Shown here piece after piece: positions 4,670-6,696 of a DNA stretch of 6,696 bases. The notes beneath the pieces are model-generated. The model made no database searches, was not told the DNA's origin, and saw nothing but the letters and a program-made list of their open reading frames with translations. The first letter of the stretch is position 1, and the number at the start of each line of letters is the position of its first letter. A program made the position numbers and the translations under genes. Location: assembly GCA_947487925.1 (NCBI GenBank), contig CANLCA010000158.1, positions 1-6,696 on the forward strand, in the 5' to 3' direction. The stretch is from Verrucomicrobiales bacterium (GTDB taxonomy: Bacteria; Verrucomicrobiota; Verrucomicrobiia; Limisphaerales; F1-80-MAGS106).

Positions 4670-6696
4670 CTAAACAGAGGTGCCGCCCACCAAAGGATGA
4701 TCTTTTGGCAGGAGTCGGCGGGGCCCCCAACGCATCAGGACGGCTTCCAGTTCATGAACGCGGATGGGCTTGGAGATGTAGTCATCCATCCCGGCTTCGA
4801 GGCATTTCTCACGATCCCCTTCCATGGCATTGCCGGTAACCGCGACCATCGTGGGTCTATCTGTCGGCCACCGTTCACATATTTTCCGAGCCGCCTCACA
4901 GCCATCCATCTCCGGCATTTGGACGTCCAGAAAAATGAGATCGAAAGGTCGAGCTTCCACAGCCTCGAGCACCTCGAGCCCGTTGGAAGCTACTTCAGCC
5001 CCATACCCCATCTTTTTCAAATACGCGCAGGCAACCTTTTGATTCACCAAGTTATCATCGGCCACCAAAATCTTCAGAGGCAGTCGTTCTCCAAGCTTCC
5101 GATCGAGTATCAACCCCTTCCCGGTTGGAGTAATCCGCTCGGAGTCACCGAGCGCGCGCTTCAGTGCGGTGAGCAGGTGTGCGCAACGGATGGGCTTGGA
5201 GACAAAAAGGGATAGGTCGAGATCCTGCACGTTGGGATCGCCTGGACGCAGCCGCACCGATGACAGAAGAATGATGGGCGTCGGTGCAGGGCCCAGTGCG
5301 GCACGCAGAATTCGGACCCTCCCAAAACCGTCTTCATCCAGAGCCTGCAAGTCAATCAACGCCACGTCCGCCTTGCCGCCGGATCGAAGCCAATCCAACG
5401 CTTCCTCCGTCTTGCCAAATTCGATCAGTCGGATCCCCCACCGTGCGGCATGCTGCGCGACAACCTGACGATTCGTCGAATTGTCCTCCAGCATCAACAG
5501 AGTTTTGCCCACCAGACGCTGCTCCGCCACTCGCCATTCAGGCGTTGGCTGGGCGACATCCACCCTGACCCGTATTGTGAAATGAAATGTCGAGCCTACC
5601 CCCTGCTCGCTCTCTACCCACATCGTGCCTCCCATCAATTCAGAAAGCCGCTTCGAAATCACTAACCCAAGCCCTGTGCCCCCAAAGTTGCGAGTTGTCG
5701 AGCTGTCCACTTGGCTGAAACTCTTGAACAACCGGTCCCGTCGGTTCACGGGTATGCCTATGCCCGTGTCACGGACAAGAAAATGCAAGGTCACCTGGTT
5801 GCCCTGCGCCGGGCCCTCCGCCTGGTCGCGATTCACCGTCAGGACCACTTCCCCGTGGTTCGTGAACTTCACCGCGTTGCCCAGCAGGTTGACCAGAATT
5901 TGGCGCAATCGTGTCACATCCCCCAACAGCCGATCAGGGACTGCCTCATCAAGGATATATGCCAGGTCGAGTTTCTTAGCCGTGGCATTGGGTGCAATCA
6001 GCTCCAGCGCTTCTTCGACGCATCGATGCAATTCCAGCGGATGCTCCTCCAGATCAATTCTCCCAGACTCGATTTTCGAAAAATCCAAAACGTCATTGAC
6101 AATGGCCAGAAGCGCGTCGGCACTGCTTCGAACGGTGGTCAAGTAATCTGTTTGCTCCGGGGTCAACTCCGTGTCCAACATCAGGTTCGCCATGCCCAAA
6201 ATACCGTTCATCGGTGTTCGCAATTCGTGGCTGATGTTCGCCAGAAAATCCGACTTCGCCCGAGTCGCATCCTCGAGCTTCTGATTCAAGGTTATCAGCA
6301 CCGTGTTAGAATCGACCAACTGTTGCTGGCTCTCCCGTAAAGCCCGGTAGGCAGCGTCGCGCTGAAGTTGGATGGAATAGGCTCTCGAATGATATCGAAT
6401 TCGAGCCAGCAACTCGACCCGATCCGGGAGCTTCACCAAATAGTCGTTAGCTCCCGCTGCAAAGGAGTCGCTCTTGGTGACAGGATCCTCCTTTGTCGAC
6501 AACACAATGATCGGGATGTCGCGAGTTGCCGGATTGTTCCGATATTGCCGCACAAGCGAAAGTCCGTCGATGTTCGGCATCACCAAGTCCTGCAAAATAA
6601 CCGTCGGCTGAATCCGGTTGGCCACACGCACCGCCTCTTCGGCGTTGGAGCAAAAATGGAAATCCAGCCGCGGAAGATTCGCAAGGTAGCGGCGTA
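4670..6696 (-). CDS. Hybrid histidine kinase with WspR-like N-terminal receiver, N-terminus outside window
   Basis: The frame is open to the right edge, with 674 complete codons visible; residues are numbered from the first. The first receiver domain (about 1-98) lacks its initial strand and acidic pair, so roughly 30 residues lie beyond the edge. A GTG at 6631 is internal and not a real start. Receiver 1 has phospho-acceptor D36 (LQDLVMP), then VLSTKE and LVKLPD. A likely coiled coil (about 99-148) leads to HisKA with H156 (SHELRTPMNG). HATPase_c (about 255-376) has N273, DTGIG from D309 and GGTGLGL at 338-344. Receiver 2 (about 396-516) keeps E403/D404, D448 and K500 but has an odd loop after the aspartate. 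Receiver 3 (about 541-660) is canonical: D546/D547, D590 (LDVQMPEMDG), T620 and K642. No membrane segment is visible, so it is probably cytoplasmic and takes its input through receiver 1. Phosphate would flow from H156 to the C-terminal receivers. There is no Hpt domain, so a separate phosphotransfer protein or response regulator may be the target. Confidence 0.94.
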   Translation of the reverse strand, partial: RRYLANLPRLDFHFCSNAEEAVRVANRIQPTVILQDLVMPNIDGLSLVRQYRNNPATRDIPIIVLSTKEDPVTKSDSFAAGANDYLVKLPDRVELLARIRYHSRAYSIQLQRDAAYRALRESQQQLVDSNTVLITLNQKLEDATRAKSDFLANISHELRTPMNGILGMANLMLDTELTPEQTDYLTTVRSSADALLAIVNDVLDFSKIESGRIDLEEHPLELHRCVEEALELIAPNATAKKLDLAYILDEAVPDRLLGDVTRLRQILVNLLGNAVKFTNHGEVVLTVNRDQAEGPAQGNQVTLHFLVRDTGIGIPVNRRDRLFKSFSQVDSSTTRNFGGTGLGLVISKRLSELMGGTMWVESEQGVGSTFHFTIRVRVDVAQPTPEWRVAEQRLVGKTLLMLEDNSTNRQVVAQHAARWGIRLIEFGKTEEALDWLRSGGKADVALIDLQALDEDGFGRVRILRAALGPAPTPIILLSSVRLRPGDPNVQDLDLSLFVSKPIRCAHLLTALKRALGDSERITPTGKGLILDRKLGERLPLKILVADDNLVNQKVACAYLKKMGYGAEVASNGLEVLEAVEARPFDLIFLDVQMPEMDGCEAARKICERWPTDRPTMVAVTGNAMEGDREKCLEAGMDDYISKPIRVHELEAVLMRWGPRRLLPKDHPLVGGTSV

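Noticed and set aside
5711..6340. Plus-strand open frame of 209 codons inside the hybrid kinase gene
   Set aside because: It is antisense to the HisKA/HATPase region, whose catalytic motifs are all intact. The plus-strand product has no recognisable features.
6629..6631. GTG at 6631 as the start of the hybrid kinase
   Set aside because: It falls within the first receiver domain, the frame stays open with receiver-like sequence (DFHFCSNAEEAV) upstream to the window edge, and starting there would remove the first part of the fold.

Overview
The window reads as chromosomal housekeeping and envelope/signalling sequence from a Gram-negative bacterium. The evidence is a Sec-type signal peptide, a GT9 (heptosyltransferase-type) glycosyltransferase and a large hybrid sensory protein. 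Gene style and content fit the Verrucomicrobiota or a neighbouring group. That placement is an inference from protein flavour only and is held with low to moderate confidence. I saw no rRNA, tRNA, CRISPR array, insertion sequence or phage gene.

Layout. (1) The left edge to 757, minus strand, is an unrecognised secreted protein whose 3' end lies outside the window. (2) A 173-base divergent intergenic stretch (758-930) carries a plausible promoter for that gene. (3) A tight plus-strand run of three genes follows: miaB (tRNA ms2i6A37 methylthiotransferase), a small multi-pass membrane protein, and a GT9 glycosyltransferase. miaB and the membrane gene share an ATGA stop/start overlap, and the glycosyltransferase follows within 0-38 bases depending on its start. 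(4) The glycosyltransferase runs tail to tail into a minus-strand AP endonuclease/exonuclease III gene of the ExoA/APE1 type; the two coding regions overlap by 39 bases. (5) From 4670 to the right edge, minus strand, lies a hybrid histidine kinase/response regulator (receiver, coiled coil, HisKA, HATPase, receiver, receiver) whose N-terminus is cut off by the window end. The endonuclease lies 54 bases downstream of it on the same strand.

How the genes relate. MiaB tunes decoding by tRNAs that read U-starting codons. The membrane protein and GT9 enzyme suggest envelope assembly, and the endonuclease acts in base excision repair. These look like operon neighbours rather than one pathway. The most interesting item is the hybrid kinase. 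Its N-terminal receiver and the helix after it closely resemble, from memory, the Pseudomonas diguanylate cyclase response regulator WspR, but the GGDEF output is replaced by a full hybrid histidine kinase. This suggests a Wsp-like chemosensory array feeding a phosphorelay, and predicts wsp/che-type genes beyond the right edge. I found no clear evidence of a wholly new system.
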